This document shows, piece by piece, positions 1 to 8,809 of a DNA stretch of 42,262 nucleotides (the stretch's first letter is position 1; every line of letters starts with the position of its first letter). The translations under genes and the position numbers were made by a program. The DNA is from an uncultured Elusimicrobia bacterium. Its GTDB lineage: Bacteria; Elusimicrobiota; Elusimicrobia; UBA1565; UBA9628. Under the pieces are notes generated by a model. The model made no database searches, had not been told where the DNA came from, and saw nothing but the letters and a program-made list of their open reading frames with translations. The stretch is taken from positions 1 to 42,262 of the forward strand of contig CAIKVT010000010.1 in NCBI GenBank assembly GCA_903830945.1. Direction: 5' to 3'.

Positions 1-423
1 GCCGTAGTCGCGCGCGAAGGGCACGCCCTGGGCCACGCATTGGTCGATGATGGAGTTTGAGACCTGGGCCAGGCGGTAGACGTTGGCCTCGCGGGCGCGG
101 TAGTCGCCGCCCTTGACCGTGTCGTAGAAGAGCCGCCAGACCGAGTCCCCGTCGTTTGGATAGTTCTTGGCTGCGTTGATGCCGCCCTGTGCTGCGATGG
201 AGTGCGCGCGGCGCGGGCTGTCCTGGATGCAGAAGACCTTGACGTTGTAGCCCAGTTCGGCCAGTGCGGCCGCGGCCGAGGCTCCGGCCAGGCCGGTGCC
301 GACCACGAGCACATCGTACTTTCTCTTATTGGCGGGGTTGACGAGTTTAAGGTCGAAGCGGTATTTGTCCCATTTGTCCTTGATGGGGCCGGCGGGGATC
401 TTGGCGTCGAGTTTTAGGCTCAC
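1..423 (-). CDS. sdhA: Succinate dehydrogenase/fumarate reductase flavoprotein subunit (5' part, runs off the window)
   Basis: Only the N-terminal 141 residues are inside the window. The protein starts with GTG (421-423) and soon shows the FAD dinucleotide-binding segment ([20 protein letters not shown]), then the [13 protein letters not shown] segment around the covalent-flavin/FAD-binding region, and GVPFARDYG at the cut end. These are typical of SdhA/FrdA, which oxidises succinate (or reduces fumarate) and passes electrons to an Fe-S subunit. The form with [10 protein letters not shown] after a roughly 35-residue lead is that of type B enzymes of Bacteroidetes and Epsilonproteobacteria, which agrees with the single cytochrome b gene upstream. 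Its GTG overlaps the sdhC stop by 4 bases, so the two are probably translationally coupled. The Fe-S subunit gene would be expected beyond the left edge. Confidence 0.93.
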   Translation of the reverse strand, partial: MSLKLDAKIPAGPIKDKWDKYRFDLKLVNPANKRKYDVLVVGTGLAGASAAAALAELGYNVKVFCIQDSPRRAHSIAAQGGINAAKNYPNDGDSVWRLFYDTVKGGDYRAREANVYRLAQVSNSIIDQCVAQGVPFARDYG

Positions 424-1076
424 CTTGCACCTCCCAGAAAACAGGCCCAGATCGGTATGGCGGCGAAGGTCCCCGCGACCGTGATCGCGAAGAGCAGGCC
501 GACGGTCTTGATGAGGGGGGTATACTTGGGGTGGTCGACGCCCAGGGTCTGGAAGGCGCTTTCAAATCCATGGCTCAGGTGTAGGCCCAGGCCCGCCAGG
601 GCCAGGACGTAGAAGCCGGCATACCAGGGGCTCTTGAAGAAGTCCATGACCCGCTGGAAGAGCTCCTCGTCCTTGAATTCGCTGCCCCAGCCGTACTTGA
701 AGCAAGCTACGTGGATGATGAGGAAGCCGAGCACGAGGAAGGCCGTGTAGGTCATGGTCCGGGAGCCGATGGTGCGGCCGCCCTTGGACACGACCATCTC
801 GTAGGCCATTGGCCGCGCCTGCCAGTTCTGCCAGCGTGCGTAGAGGGTAACGATGGCGTGGAGAAGGAACAGTGCCAGGAGCCCGAGCTCCGCCAGGGGC
901 GTCAGGGGGTTCTTCTGCAGGAAATGGGCATAGGCGTTGAACGGCGCCATGCCCATGAACAGGATCAGGTTGCCGCACAGGTGCGGGACCAGGAAGCCGC
1001 AGAGGAAGAGGCCGGCCAGTCCGACCGTGACCTTCTTGCCTATGGACGAGTTTAGGAAGTCGAAGAGCCAGCGCAT
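420..1076 (-). CDS. sdhC: Succinate dehydrogenase cytochrome b subunit (type B, di-haem)
   Basis: The 218-residue protein has about five hydrophobic segments and several histidines in or near them ([36 protein letters not shown]) of the kind that bind two haems b in type B succinate:quinone oxidoreductases. It anchors SdhA and the Fe-S subunit to the membrane and exchanges electrons with quinone. I place the start at ATG 1074-1076 ([11 protein letters not shown]) because AAAGGAG lies about 9 bases upstream. The open frame extends further, to 1202, but that part has no family likeness. Its stop overlaps the sdhA start. Confidence 0.92.
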   Translation of the reverse strand: MRWLFDFLNSSIGKKVTVGLAGLFLCGFLVPHLCGNLILFMGMAPFNAYAHFLQKNPLTPLAELGLLALFLLHAIVTLYARWQNWQARPMAYEMVVSKGGRTIGSRTMTYTAFLVLGFLIIHVACFKYGWGSEFKDEELFQRVMDFFKSPWYAGFYVLALAGLGLHLSHGFESAFQTLGVDHPKYTPLIKTVGLLFAITVAGTFAAIPIWACFLGGAR

Positions 1077-1116
1077 CGCGATTCGTTCTCCTTTCCGCCA
1101 GGACGGCGGTTCTGGG

Positions 1117-1146
1117 ATTCTATAATTATTAGAAACTCTTATACAA
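1117..1146 (-). promoter_or_regulatory. Candidate sdhC-sdhA promoter
   Basis: Read on the minus strand: TTGTAT (1141-1146), an 18-base spacer and TAGAAT (1117-1122), about 40 bases upstream of the sdhC start codon, in an AT-rich pocket between two divergent operons. The -35 match is only moderate, so this is tentative. Confidence 0.4.
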
Positions 1147-1213
1147 TCGCTTCCGTTCCAAGTAGGGCAAGCATAAGAAGAAGTAAAAATTGCTACCATC
1201 AACTTCGCCCTCC

Positions 1214-2692
1214 ATGATTAAATCGCAAGGCGCTCCCATATCATTCCTCGGCAAGTTCCTGGTCCTTAAAGGCGCGGTCCGCGAGCTCTGGATCATCTTC
1301 GGCGCCAAGGTCCTGGCCATCGTGGCCTACGGTATCATGAACTCCACCTTGGTGCTCTGGCTCTCCTCGGACCTGGGCTACTCGGACACCCGGGCTGGCT
1401 TCATCGTCACGGTGTGGTCCACGGCCATGACCCTTTTCACCGTCTTGGTTGGCTCTTTGGTGGATGCCATCGGCCTGCGCAAGGCTTTCCTGCTGGGATT
1501 CGTGGTCTGCATCTGCTCGCGCGCCACCATGACCTTCCTGCCCGCCCGGCATCTGGTCCTCCTGCTGGGCCTGCTGCCGTTGGCTCTGGGCGAGGCGCTC
1601 ATGACTCCGGTGATGGTGGCCGCGGTGCGGCGCTACTCCACCACGGCCCAGCGCTCCGTCTCCTTCTCCATCTTCTACGCCATGATGAACGTGGGCTTCC
1701 TGATCGGCAGCTACATCTTTGATTACGTCCGCAAGGGACTGGGCGAATACGGCCGCTACACGGTGCCCGTTCTGGGAGTGCACCTGAGCACCTACCGGAC
1801 GCTCTTCCTGGTCAGCTTCCTGATGACGATCCCCAACCTCATCATCATGTATTTCGGGCTGCGCGACGGAGTGGAGGTCACGGACGAGGGCGTCAAAATC
1901 ACGCCGGAGCAGCCCAAGTATCCGGGGGAAGGCACGCTCAAGGCTTTGCGCCTCATGATCCGCGATACCTTGCGCGACACGGTGCGCATATTCTCCGGGC
2001 TCTGGAAGCAGCCCACCTTCTATCAGTTCCTGGCCTTCATCTCCTTGGTGGTGGCCGTGCGCCTGGTCCTGCTGCACATGTACTACACCTATCCCAAGTT
2101 CGGCATTCGCGAACTCGGCGCGGGCGCCCCCATAGGCCGATTGTGGGCGCTCAACTCCATCGTGGTCATCATCCTGGTGCCTATCGTTGGAGCGCTGACC
2201 CAGCGCATATCGGCCTACCGCATGGTGCTCTTCGGCACGGCGCTTACCGCAAGCTCAGTTTTTCTCATGGCCATGCCGCCCATCTGGTGGCAGCCTTTTG
2301 CTGACGGCCTGCCCGGACACCTCATCGCGCAGACCTGGCTGGGCGTTCCGGGCCCGGTGAACCCGTATTATGTGATGATATTCGTCTATGTTGTCGTCTA
2401 TTCGGTGGGCGAGGTGTTCTGGACCCCGCGGCTCTACGAGTACACGGCCGCCATCGCGCCCAAGGGCCAGGAAGCCTCCTACATGTCGCTTTCCTTCCTG
2501 CCATTCTTTTTGGCCAAGCTTCTGGCCGGCTCGCTCTCCGGCATACTGCTGACCCGTTATTGCCCGGCCGTGGGGCCCCGGCATTCCGAGACCATGTGGC
2601 TGATCATCGCGCTCATGGCCATGATCACGCCCATCGGATTGGTCGTGCTGCGCCGTTTCATCCAGGTCCAGGAAGCGGGCCGCGATGCGTAG
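1214..2692 (+). CDS. Major facilitator superfamily transporter
   Basis: The protein is about 492 residues with some twelve hydrophobic segments. After the first hairpin comes a loop of the MFS signature type (GSLVDAIGLRKAFLLGF), and a long cytoplasmic loop (about residues 205-255, rich in K, E and R) separates the two six-helix halves. It should be a proton-coupled secondary transporter of the inner membrane. The overall layout recalls peptide (POT/PTR-like) carriers, but I see no motif that fixes the substrate. ATG 1214 is used; an in-frame TTG at 1190 is equally open, and neither has a good Shine-Dalgarno. It abuts nth directly (stop 2690-2692, ATG 2693), so the two are co-transcribed. Confidence 0.8.
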   Translation: MIKSQGAPISFLGKFLVLKGAVRELWIIFGAKVLAIVAYGIMNSTLVLWLSSDLGYSDTRAGFIVTVWSTAMTLFTVLVGSLVDAIGLRKAFLLGFVVCICSRATMTFLPARHLVLLLGLLPLALGEALMTPVMVAAVRRYSTTAQRSVSFSIFYAMMNVGFLIGSYIFDYVRKGLGEYGRYTVPVLGVHLSTYRTLFLVSFLMTIPNLIIMYFGLRDGVEVTDEGVKITPEQPKYPGEGTLKALRLMIRDTLRDTVRIFSGLWKQPTFYQFLAFISLVVAVRLVLLHMYYTYPKFGIRELGAGAPIGRLWALNSIVVIILVPIVGALTQRISAYRMVLFGTALTASSVFLMAMPPIWWQPFADGLPGHLIAQTWLGVPGPVNPYYVMIFVYVVVYSVGEVFWTPRLYEYTAAIAPKGQEASYMSLSFLPFFLAKLLAGSLSGILLTRYCPAVGPRHSETMWLIIALMAMITPIGLVVLRRFIQVQEAGRDA

Positions 2693-3328
2693 ATGATGGA
2701 GCCGGTCGAGCGCATGCCTGCCATCATCAAGGGCCTGCGCAAGCTCTACCCCGACGCGCATTGCGAGCTGGACCACGAAACCCCTTTGGAGCTTCTGGTG
2801 GCGACCATCCTCTCCGCTCAGTGCACGGATAAGCGCGTCAACGTGGTGACCAAGGCGCTCTTCCGACGGTACCGCGCGGCTCAGGACTACGCCAAGGCCG
2901 ACCTGGACGAGCTCGAAGGTCTCATTCGCTCCACGGGCTTCTTCCGCTCCAAGGCGAAGTCCATCCAGGAGGCGGCGAAGGTCCTGGTCGCCAAGCACGG
3001 CGGCAAGGTGCCGGAGACCATGGATGAGCTGCTGCAGCTGCGCGGCGTGGCGCGCAAGACGGCCAACGTGATCATGAACACGGCCTACGGGCAGGCCTGC
3101 GGCATCGTGGTGGACACGCATATGAAGCGGCTGGCTTTCCGGATGGGACTGACGGACGAGACCGAACCCGTGGCCGTGGAGAAGGACCTTATGGCGCTTG
3201 TCCCTAAGAAGGATTGGATATTCTTCAGCCAGGGCATGGTCTGGCACGGCCGCCGGGTGTGCTTCGCGCGCAAGCCGGATTGTCCGGGCTGCGCTTTGAA
3301 TAAGGTCTGCCCCAAACGGGACGTCTGA
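2693..3328 (+). CDS. nth: Endonuclease III (DNA glycosylase/AP lyase)
   Basis: This 211-residue protein is a full-length match to Nth, which removes oxidised pyrimidines in base excision repair and cuts at the abasic site. The helix-hairpin-helix segment is LRGVARKTANVI, with the catalytic lysine at K122, and the catalytic aspartate is D141 in VVDTHMKR. The C-terminal [4Fe-4S] cluster loop has the standard spacing C-x6-C-x2-C-x5-C (CFARKPDCPGCALNKVC). The early LSAQCTDKRVN segment is also typical. It begins immediately after the MFS stop codon and is followed 10 bases later by the permease gene. Confidence 0.96.
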   Translation: MMEPVERMPAIIKGLRKLYPDAHCELDHETPLELLVATILSAQCTDKRVNVVTKALFRRYRAAQDYAKADLDELEGLIRSTGFFRSKAKSIQEAAKVLVAKHGGKVPETMDELLQLRGVARKTANVIMNTAYGQACGIVVDTHMKRLAFRMGLTDETEPVAVEKDLMALVPKKDWIFFSQGMVWHGRRVCFARKPDCPGCALNKVCPKRDV

Positions 3329-3338
3329 AGGAGAACTC

Positions 3339-4646
3339 ATGTCGACTAAACCGCTTTACATGCCGGAAGACCGCATTCCTTTGGTTCGTTTGGTCCCGAT
3401 GGGCCTTCAGCACGTGGTGGCGATGTTTGGAGCCATGGTGCTGGCGCCCATCATCATGGGATTTAACCCGCAGGTGGCGCTGTTTTTCTCGGGCATCGGG
3501 ACGCTGATCTTCGTTTTCGTCACACGCTTGAAGGTGCCGAGTTATTTAGGTTCTTCCTTCGCTTTCATCGGGCCTGTATTGGCCGTCACAGGAGGCCGGG
3601 CGGAGAACATCCCGTTCGCGCTCTGCGGCATCGCCGCCGCGGCGATCCTTTACGGCTTGGCGGCCGTCGTGACCATGAAGTGGGGCTCGGGTTGGGTGGA
3701 CCGGCTGATGCCGCCGGTCGTGACGGGCACGGTGGTGGCCATTATCGGTTTGAACTTGGCTTCTTCGGCTGTGGCCAACTCTTTGAACGACAGCTTCGCT
3801 ATCCGCGGCATGGATGACGTGGCGCGCCTGTCCATCGCGGCCGTGACCTTTTTGACCGCGGCTTTGGTCTCGGTGTATCTGAAGGGCTTCATCCGGATGC
3901 TGCCCATCCTGACGGGGGTCTTGGTGGGCTATGGCATGGCCGCATCCATGGGCCGGCTCGACCCCGACGCTCTTGCCGCTATCCATAACGCCTCCTGGAT
4001 CGGCCTGCCGCCTTTTCAGACTCCGGCTTGGAGTTGGAATGCGGTCTTGGTCATCGCGCCGATCTTCGTGGTGCTGGTGGCTGAGAATAAGGGGCATATC
4101 GCGGCCATTTCGACGTGCATCAATCGGGATTTAAGCCCGCATCTGGGGCGTGCTTATCTGGGCGATGCTTTGGCGAGCTTCGTATCGGCCATGGGCGGGG
4201 GGACTCCGCAGACGACTTATGCGGAGAATATGGGCGTGATGGCGATCACGCGTGTGTTCAGCGTGTATAACTTCATCATGGCGGCTTGTATCGCGATTGC
4301 CTTAGGCGTGAGCCCGAAGTTCGGCGCGGTGATCCTGTCGATACCGGCTCCGGTGCTGGGCGGGGTGACCTTGGTGCTCTACGGTCTGATCACGATCATG
4401 GGCGCGAAGATCTGGGTGGACGCGAAGGTTGATTTTTGCCTGCAGAAGAACCTGATCGTGGCGGGTTCCTCGATCATCGTGGCGACGGGGCTGGGCATCA
4501 AGGGCTTCTCCGTGGGCGGCCTCAACATCGCGGGCATCGCCTTCGGGACAATGCTGGCCTTGGCCCTCAACTGGCTCATGTCCTGGGGCGATCCGACTGT
4601 GGAGTGCACGCCTTGCGAGCACGCTGCGGGAGTCAAGGAGTCCTAG
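3339..4646 (+). CDS. uraA: Uracil/xanthine permease (NCS2 family, UraA-like)
   Basis: The 435-residue polytopic membrane protein belongs to the nucleobase:cation symporter 2 family. It has the early LQHVVAMFGAMVLAP segment, PSYLGSSFAFIGP in the first repeat, and GGGTPQTTYAENMGV, which corresponds to the TTYGENIGV segment of UraA that lines the pyrimidine site. Uracil uptake is therefore more likely than purine uptake. The gene has a good ribosome-binding site (AAGGAG, 7 bases before ATG) and closes the MFS-nth-uraA operon. Only 10 bases separate it from the convergent downstream gene. Confidence 0.9.
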   Translation: MSTKPLYMPEDRIPLVRLVPMGLQHVVAMFGAMVLAPIIMGFNPQVALFFSGIGTLIFVFVTRLKVPSYLGSSFAFIGPVLAVTGGRAENIPFALCGIAAAAILYGLAAVVTMKWGSGWVDRLMPPVVTGTVVAIIGLNLASSAVANSLNDSFAIRGMDDVARLSIAAVTFLTAALVSVYLKGFIRMLPILTGVLVGYGMAASMGRLDPDALAAIHNASWIGLPPFQTPAWSWNAVLVIAPIFVVLVAENKGHIAAISTCINRDLSPHLGRAYLGDALASFVSAMGGGTPQTTYAENMGVMAITRVFSVYNFIMAACIAIALGVSPKFGAVILSIPAPVLGGVTLVLYGLITIMGAKIWVDAKVDFCLQKNLIVAGSSIIVATGLGIKGFSVGGLNIAGIAFGTMLALALNWLMSWGDPTVECTPCEHAAGVKES

Positions 4647-4656
4647 GGTCGGCGGG

Positions 4657-5418
4657 TCATTTCTTAAGGCAGAGAAAAATAGTGGTCGCAGCCACCGCGG
4701 CCGAGACGATGACGAGTGCCCAGGCGGGGAACATCCGGCGTCGCGCCGGGAGGACGACGACAGCGGCCGCCATCTGCGTCGTATGCGTCAGGCTGACGGC
4801 GTGAGGCAGGCGCGTCGTGCCGTCTGTGGACCGCCGCTGGAAGAAGGTTCGTCCCGTTTTTTCTCGGATGATCTCGATATCGCCGAATGGTTCGGCGCTC
4901 AAGAGCGGGTCGCATTTTCGCAGCGCTTCTTTGGCGGCCCAGCGGGCGGCCAGGTGCATGCGGGGGTTGGCCTGGGCCGAGCAATAGGCGCGCTCCGCCT
5001 CGGTGAAGTTCAGGACGTAGAACTCATGCGTCCGATAGTCCGATGCCTCCGGCAGTGATTCCACCAGCTCTAGGTCGATCCCGCAGGCGAGGCCTTCGGC
5101 CTTCGCGTCCGCCGCGAGGGGGGCGAGCGGGGGCTGTGGCGGCAGCGCGGCAGTGTGGCCGGCGGGGAGTAGGACCACCGCCTCCGGCGTGGCTCCGACC
5201 ATCTTCTCCAACTCCGCGAAGTTTATCGCCAGGGCGGCCCGCATGCAGTCTACGCCGAGATTGCGGCGTATGGAGGCGATGAGCACCGCTTTTTTCAGCG
5301 AGCTTGCAAACGCCGGGCTTGATAGAGAAAAGGTCGGGCCGATCTGTCTCGGATCGACCTTGGCCATCTCGGCGACTATCGTCTTAAGATCTTTAGAGGC
5401 CATGGTTATGCGGGGCAT
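4657..5418 (-). CDS. Acyl carrier protein / 4'-phosphopantetheinyl transferase fusion with C-terminal membrane segment
   Basis: Three parts are visible in about 253 residues. Residues 8-78 resemble an acyl carrier protein: LKTIVAEMAKVDPRQIG, then SSLKKAVLIASI where Ser40 aligns with the phosphopantetheine-bearing DSL serine, then FAELEKMV. Residues about 110-225 are a holo-ACP synthase-type domain with GIDLE, FYVLNFTEAERAYC, LAARWAAKEALRK and a late SLTHT, which carry the Mg/CoA site residues. The last 25 residues are a hydrophobic helix ending in a basic tail. The natural reading is a PPTase fused to its own or a regulatory carrier domain, tethered to the membrane. ATG 5418 is preferred over 5403 because AGAGGG lies 11 bases before it. 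It is last in the minus-strand operon. Confidence 0.8.
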   Translation of the reverse strand: MPRITMASKDLKTIVAEMAKVDPRQIGPTFSLSSPAFASSLKKAVLIASIRRNLGVDCMRAALAINFAELEKMVGATPEAVVLLPAGHTAALPPQPPLAPLAADAKAEGLACGIDLELVESLPEASDYRTHEFYVLNFTEAERAYCSAQANPRMHLAARWAAKEALRKCDPLLSAEPFGDIEIIREKTGRTFFQRRSTDGTTRLPHAVSLTHTTQMAAAVVVLPARRRMFPAWALVIVSAAVAATTIFLCLKK

Positions 5419-5434
5419 TATAACAAAATCCCTC

Positions 5435-6238
5435 TTAGCGCAAGATCGAGAGGAAGTCGGCCATGGCCTTCTCGTAAGCCGGGCCCATATCCAAGAAGCC
5501 TTCGTTGTGGCTGCCCCGCATCTCAAAAAAGGTCTTTGGGCCGGGCGCGGCGTCGAAGAGGCGGCGGCCCATGGCGAAAGGCACGATGTCATCGTCCTGG
5601 CTGTGCATGACCAGTACGGGACAGGACAGCTTGGATATCTTGGATAGAGTGTCGTAACGGAAGCGCACGAGCAGGTTCGCGGGCAGGAAAGGGAAGGCAT
5701 GCTTGCACATATCAACTACCGACGTGAAGGTGCTCTCCAGGATCAGGCCCGAGGCTCGGCGGCGCAGAGCCAGTTCCATGGCCACGGCTCCGCCTAGGGA
5801 TTCGCCATGGATTGCGATGCGGTCGGCCGATATTTTCTTCTCCTCGGCCAGCCAACGGTAAGCCGCCTCGGCGTCCAGATAGATCCCCTGCTCGTCGGGC
5901 CTTCCGGAGCTGCGGCCGTAGCCTCGGTAGTCGAAGAGTAGCACCGAGGCTCCTGCGCGGCGCAGGATCATGAGTTTATCCAGGCGATGGCTGATGTTGC
6001 CCGCGTTGCCGTGGCAGAAGACCAGTACCGGACTCTGCGGCTTTAAAGGCACGAACCAGGCATGGATAGACGTCCCGTCGGCGGCAGTCAGGTGCAGGTC
6101 TTCGAACGCCAGCCCGCGGGCGCTCGGATCTTCGTCTAGATCCCGGCTCGGGGAGAAAAGGTTGATGCGCTCGAACCAGCGCAGGCCCAGCCAGAGCGGC
6201 GGGATGGCCAGGACCCACCAAAGGAAGGATGCATCCAT
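5435..6238 (-). CDS. Alpha/beta hydrolase, membrane-anchored (Bem46/FrsA-like)
   Basis: The 267-residue protein begins with a hydrophobic helix (about residues 4-20) that should anchor it in the inner membrane. It then shows the alpha/beta hydrolase core: oxyanion segment CHGNAGN, the DYRGYGRSSG strand-turn, the nucleophile elbow GESLGG with Ser147, an acid in the HSQDDDIVP segment and the final histidine in GSHNEGF. The substrate cannot be told; serine hydrolases of this group act on esters or peptides. It lies 13 bases downstream of the GAF gene and 16 bases upstream of the ACP/PPTase fusion in one operon. Confidence 0.85.
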   Translation of the reverse strand: MDASFLWWVLAIPPLWLGLRWFERINLFSPSRDLDEDPSARGLAFEDLHLTAADGTSIHAWFVPLKPQSPVLVFCHGNAGNISHRLDKLMILRRAGASVLLFDYRGYGRSSGRPDEQGIYLDAEAAYRWLAEEKKISADRIAIHGESLGGAVAMELALRRRASGLILESTFTSVVDMCKHAFPFLPANLLVRFRYDTLSKISKLSCPVLVMHSQDDDIVPFAMGRRLFDAAPGPKTFFEMRGSHNEGFLDMGPAYEKAMADFLSILR

Positions 6239-6251
6239 CGTTATCGGTTAT

Positions 6252-6812
6252 TCACCGATGGCTTGGACCACGAACCGCTCGCGCCGTCGGCGCCGAGCTT
6301 TCCATGCGCAGGCAGCGCAGGGCCGTAACGGTGGCGCGGCTGGCGGCCACGACGAAACGCAGGTCTTCGGGAGTGAACGGCCCGGAGCGCTTGTTGATGA
6401 ATTGCAGGACCCCGGTCAGGTCCAAGCGGTCGAGCAGGGGGACCGTCATGACGGTGCGGGTCTTGATGTGAGTCACAGTGTCGACGTCCTTGAAGAAGCG
6501 ATCGTCGTGATAGGCGTCGGCGACCAGGGCGGGCTCGCGGTGCCGGGCCGTCCAGCCGCAGATGCCGGTGGCCACGTCGATGGCTGTGGACGTGACGGCT
6601 CCGGTCGTTCCGCCCAAGGCGTAGCGAGGCAGGAGGTGGTTCTTGGCCGGTAGATAGGAGTAATAGGTCGCCGCATCGGCGTCGAGGGCCGCGGCTAGAT
6701 TTTCAAGAACGCGCGGCCAGACCTTGTCCTCGTCGGCATCCTTGAGTCTGACGTGGAAATCCAGGAGGTCGTAGAGGGCGGCGAGAAAGCGTTCCGGCCG
6801 GGGGGCGCTCAT
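6252..6812 (-). CDS. Stand-alone GAF domain protein
   Basis: The 186-residue protein is essentially one GAF domain. After a helical lead it has DADAATYYSYLP, the AIDVATGICGWTARHREPALVAD segment around the ligand pocket, and TVMTVPLLDRLDLTGVLQFINKR followed by FTPEDLRFVVAASR, the usual GAF C-terminal half. No kinase, cyclase or DNA-binding domain is attached, so it may sense a small ligand and signal through a partner. Its ATG overlaps the amidase stop by 4 bases (ATGA), so its translation is likely tied to that cell-wall enzyme. A role in envelope sensing is inference from this position. Confidence 0.82.
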   Translation of the reverse strand: MSAPRPERFLAALYDLLDFHVRLKDADEDKVWPRVLENLAAALDADAATYYSYLPAKNHLLPRYALGGTTGAVTSTAIDVATGICGWTARHREPALVADAYHDDRFFKDVDTVTHIKTRTVMTVPLLDRLDLTGVLQFINKRSGPFTPEDLRFVVAASRATVTALRCLRMESSAPTARAVRGPSHR

Positions 6813-8797
6813 GGCTTCTTCCTGGGGTTGGGAGCTTTGACCGATCCGGGCTTGGGCCTAGAGAGTCTTTTGTGGAGCATGGTCGGCCGCCGCTTCTGGC
6901 CTGTCGCGGAGGACGGAGCCTTTTTGGATGAAGGCGGGCGAGGCTTTAGGATGTTTTTTCCGGCCGGCTTTGGGAGAGGCGTTTCCGGTCGGGACAGGGA
7001 CTTGGCCTGGGGCTGTTTGGTCCGTTCCGCGTCCAGGAAGGACTCCAGACCATCCGTGATGGCCTCGGCCAGCTTGCCGCGGAAGGCCGGGTCGCTGAGA
7101 TTTTCCTCTTGGGAAGGGATGATCATGTAGGCGTTCTCGATGAGGATGGCCGGCATGGCGGAAAGGCGCGCTACGAGGAGATTCCCATAGCGCAGCGCCT
7201 CTCCCGGCAGGGGCGAATGTTTTTCGTAGGACCGGTACATGGCGCTGGCTAAAGCCAGACTGTGAGGATGGTAATAGAATATCGAGAAGCCGCGGGGCTT
7301 GGAAAAGGGGTTCTCCCCGTCGCCCAAGGCGTTGTTGTGGAGGCTGATGAAGATGTCGCCCTTGTGCTCAACGGCGAAGCGGGACCGTTCGGCCAAGCCT
7401 ACTTCGTCGTCGTTGTTCGCCCGAGTCAGGACGGGTAGGGCTCCCCGTTTGGTTAGGAGGGCGGCTGCGGCCTGCGCGATGGCGAAGTTGGCGTCCATCT
7501 CCCGGGTGCCCAACGGCCCGGTCGCTCCGGTGGCCGAGGGCATGTGGCCGGGGTCGAGTATCACGGTGAGGCCCTTGAGCGGCGAGGCCGGAGGCGGCGC
7601 CAGAGCCGGGGCCCGGCGCAGGTCCAGTTTCAGCGACGTGCCTTCATAGGAGGCCTGCCAGCCCCAAAGGGTCATGGCCGGGTTTAGGCGGATGAGGACC
7701 GCTACCGTGCCCGTGGCTTCCTGCTTCCATCGCACTTCTTCTACGAAGCGGTCGTTGGGATCGTAGATGATCCAGTTGGTATGTCCCACGCAGTTGTACA
7801 GGCGCAGGGTCAGGGCGGAGGGGTCGTCGCCTCGGTCTATCGTGAAGGCGACGCGCTCATTGAGCGCGATGCTCACCGAAGCGTCGCGGTCCGAGGCATA
7901 GGTGTGGATGGAGTCGGTCATGGCGTGCGGCGCGGACGCAGCCCCGGTCGGCAGCAGGTCGACGTCCTTGGCGTTGATCCAACCATCCAGGGCGGGGCTC
8001 AGACTCACCCGCAGCTCAGCGCCCTGTCGGCCGGTCGTGAGCAGGCGCGTGCCCGCCAGCGGGTAGGCCATGTAGCCGGCGCCCGGCCCGGAGCGTAGGA
8101 CGGCGTTGCCCTTGACGATCGCGATGGTGGGCGGCCTTGAGGTCACGGTTGCTTGCCCCCGGCTGAATGCCCGTGTTGCGGACCAGCCGTCCTTGAGACG
8201 GCATTCGATCGCGGCCGGCCCGGATTCCGAGCCGGGGACGATCGCCTGAAGTCCTTCGTAGCTCCCGGGGCCTGTCTCGCGCAGGTCCTGCCAGGGCCGT
8301 TTGGCCAAGCGGCAGCGCGCCTCGTGGCCCGGGCTGGCTCGCATCCGGAAGGTCAGCCAGTCGCCTGGGCGTAGGCCTACGTCCGATTTGGGCCAGAGCG
8401 AATCCGCGTCCACGGCCAAAGGCTTCGTCGGCAGCGGCGGCGGTGGCGCGTTGATGAGTATGTTTCGGAGGAAGGTCGTGGTGCCGGTCTTGAGGTTGAG
8501 GCTGCAGTTGAAAGTGAAGGTCCCGGGGCTGATCGGCAGCCAGGCCAAAAACGCGCCGTTGGGATGTACGGCTACGGTCGCGCCGTTGATGAAAAAGGGC
8601 GCCTTGGGGTCCGACACCGAGCCCAGGATGAACTCGCTTTCCGCCAGCGGCATGCTGAGGCCTTCCGGGGGGTATACCACGACGATGGGAGCGGTCGAGC
8701 GTTCCGGGTAGAGTGCCCCGGTGGCGACGGCTGCGGCCGAGGGGGCGCAGCGGCCCAGCGGCGCGAGCAGGCAGAGGGCCAGGACGTGAGTGATCAT
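6809..8797 (-). CDS. N-acetylmuramoyl-L-alanine amidase (Amidase_3) with SH3-like domain and basic tail
   Basis: The 662-residue secreted protein starts with a short signal peptide (MITHVLALCLLAPLGRCAP). The N-terminal part (about 25-235) looks like beta-sandwich modules. An SH3b-like domain follows (about 240-295, VLRSGPGAGYMAYPL). The C-terminal catalytic domain (about 410-595) is a zinc amidase: ligands H418 (LDPGH), E433 (TREMD) and H487 (SLHNNA) and catalytic E554 (LIENAYM). It should cleave the amide bond between MurNAc and L-Ala in peptidoglycan. The last 70 or so residues are a Lys/Pro/Arg-rich tail that may bind anionic wall polymers or nucleic acid; that role is inference. The gene is 12 bases from the upstream peptidase gene. 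Confidence 0.92.
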   Translation of the reverse strand: MITHVLALCLLAPLGRCAPSAAAVATGALYPERSTAPIVVVYPPEGLSMPLAESEFILGSVSDPKAPFFINGATVAVHPNGAFLAWLPISPGTFTFNCSLNLKTGTTTFLRNILINAPPPPLPTKPLAVDADSLWPKSDVGLRPGDWLTFRMRASPGHEARCRLAKRPWQDLRETGPGSYEGLQAIVPGSESGPAAIECRLKDGWSATRAFSRGQATVTSRPPTIAIVKGNAVLRSGPGAGYMAYPLAGTRLLTTGRQGAELRVSLSPALDGWINAKDVDLLPTGAASAPHAMTDSIHTYASDRDASVSIALNERVAFTIDRGDDPSALTLRLYNCVGHTNWIIYDPNDRFVEEVRWKQEATGTVAVLIRLNPAMTLWGWQASYEGTSLKLDLRRAPALAPPPASPLKGLTVILDPGHMPSATGATGPLGTREMDANFAIAQAAAALLTKRGALPVLTRANNDDEVGLAERSRFAVEHKGDIFISLHNNALGDGENPFSKPRGFSIFYYHPHSLALASAMYRSYEKHSPLPGEALRYGNLLVARLSAMPAILIENAYMIIPSQEENLSDPAFRGKLAEAITDGLESFLDAERTKQPQAKSLSRPETPLPKPAGKNILKPRPPSSKKAPSSATGQKRRPTMLHKRLSRPKPGSVKAPNPRKKP

Positions 8798-8809
8798 GCG
8801 GCTATTCTA

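Noticed and set aside
4657-5418. Loss of the carrier-domain serine (LGVDC read as the DSL site)
   Set aside because: Aligning the helix LKKAVLIASI shows that SSL at residues 39-41 is the true position, so the serine is present.
5416-5715. Longer N-terminus for the ACP/PPTase fusion
   Set aside because: The extra 99 codons overlap the alpha/beta hydrolase in another frame, are Cys/Ser/Arg/Pro-rich and lack family likeness; ATG 5418 has a ribosome-binding site.
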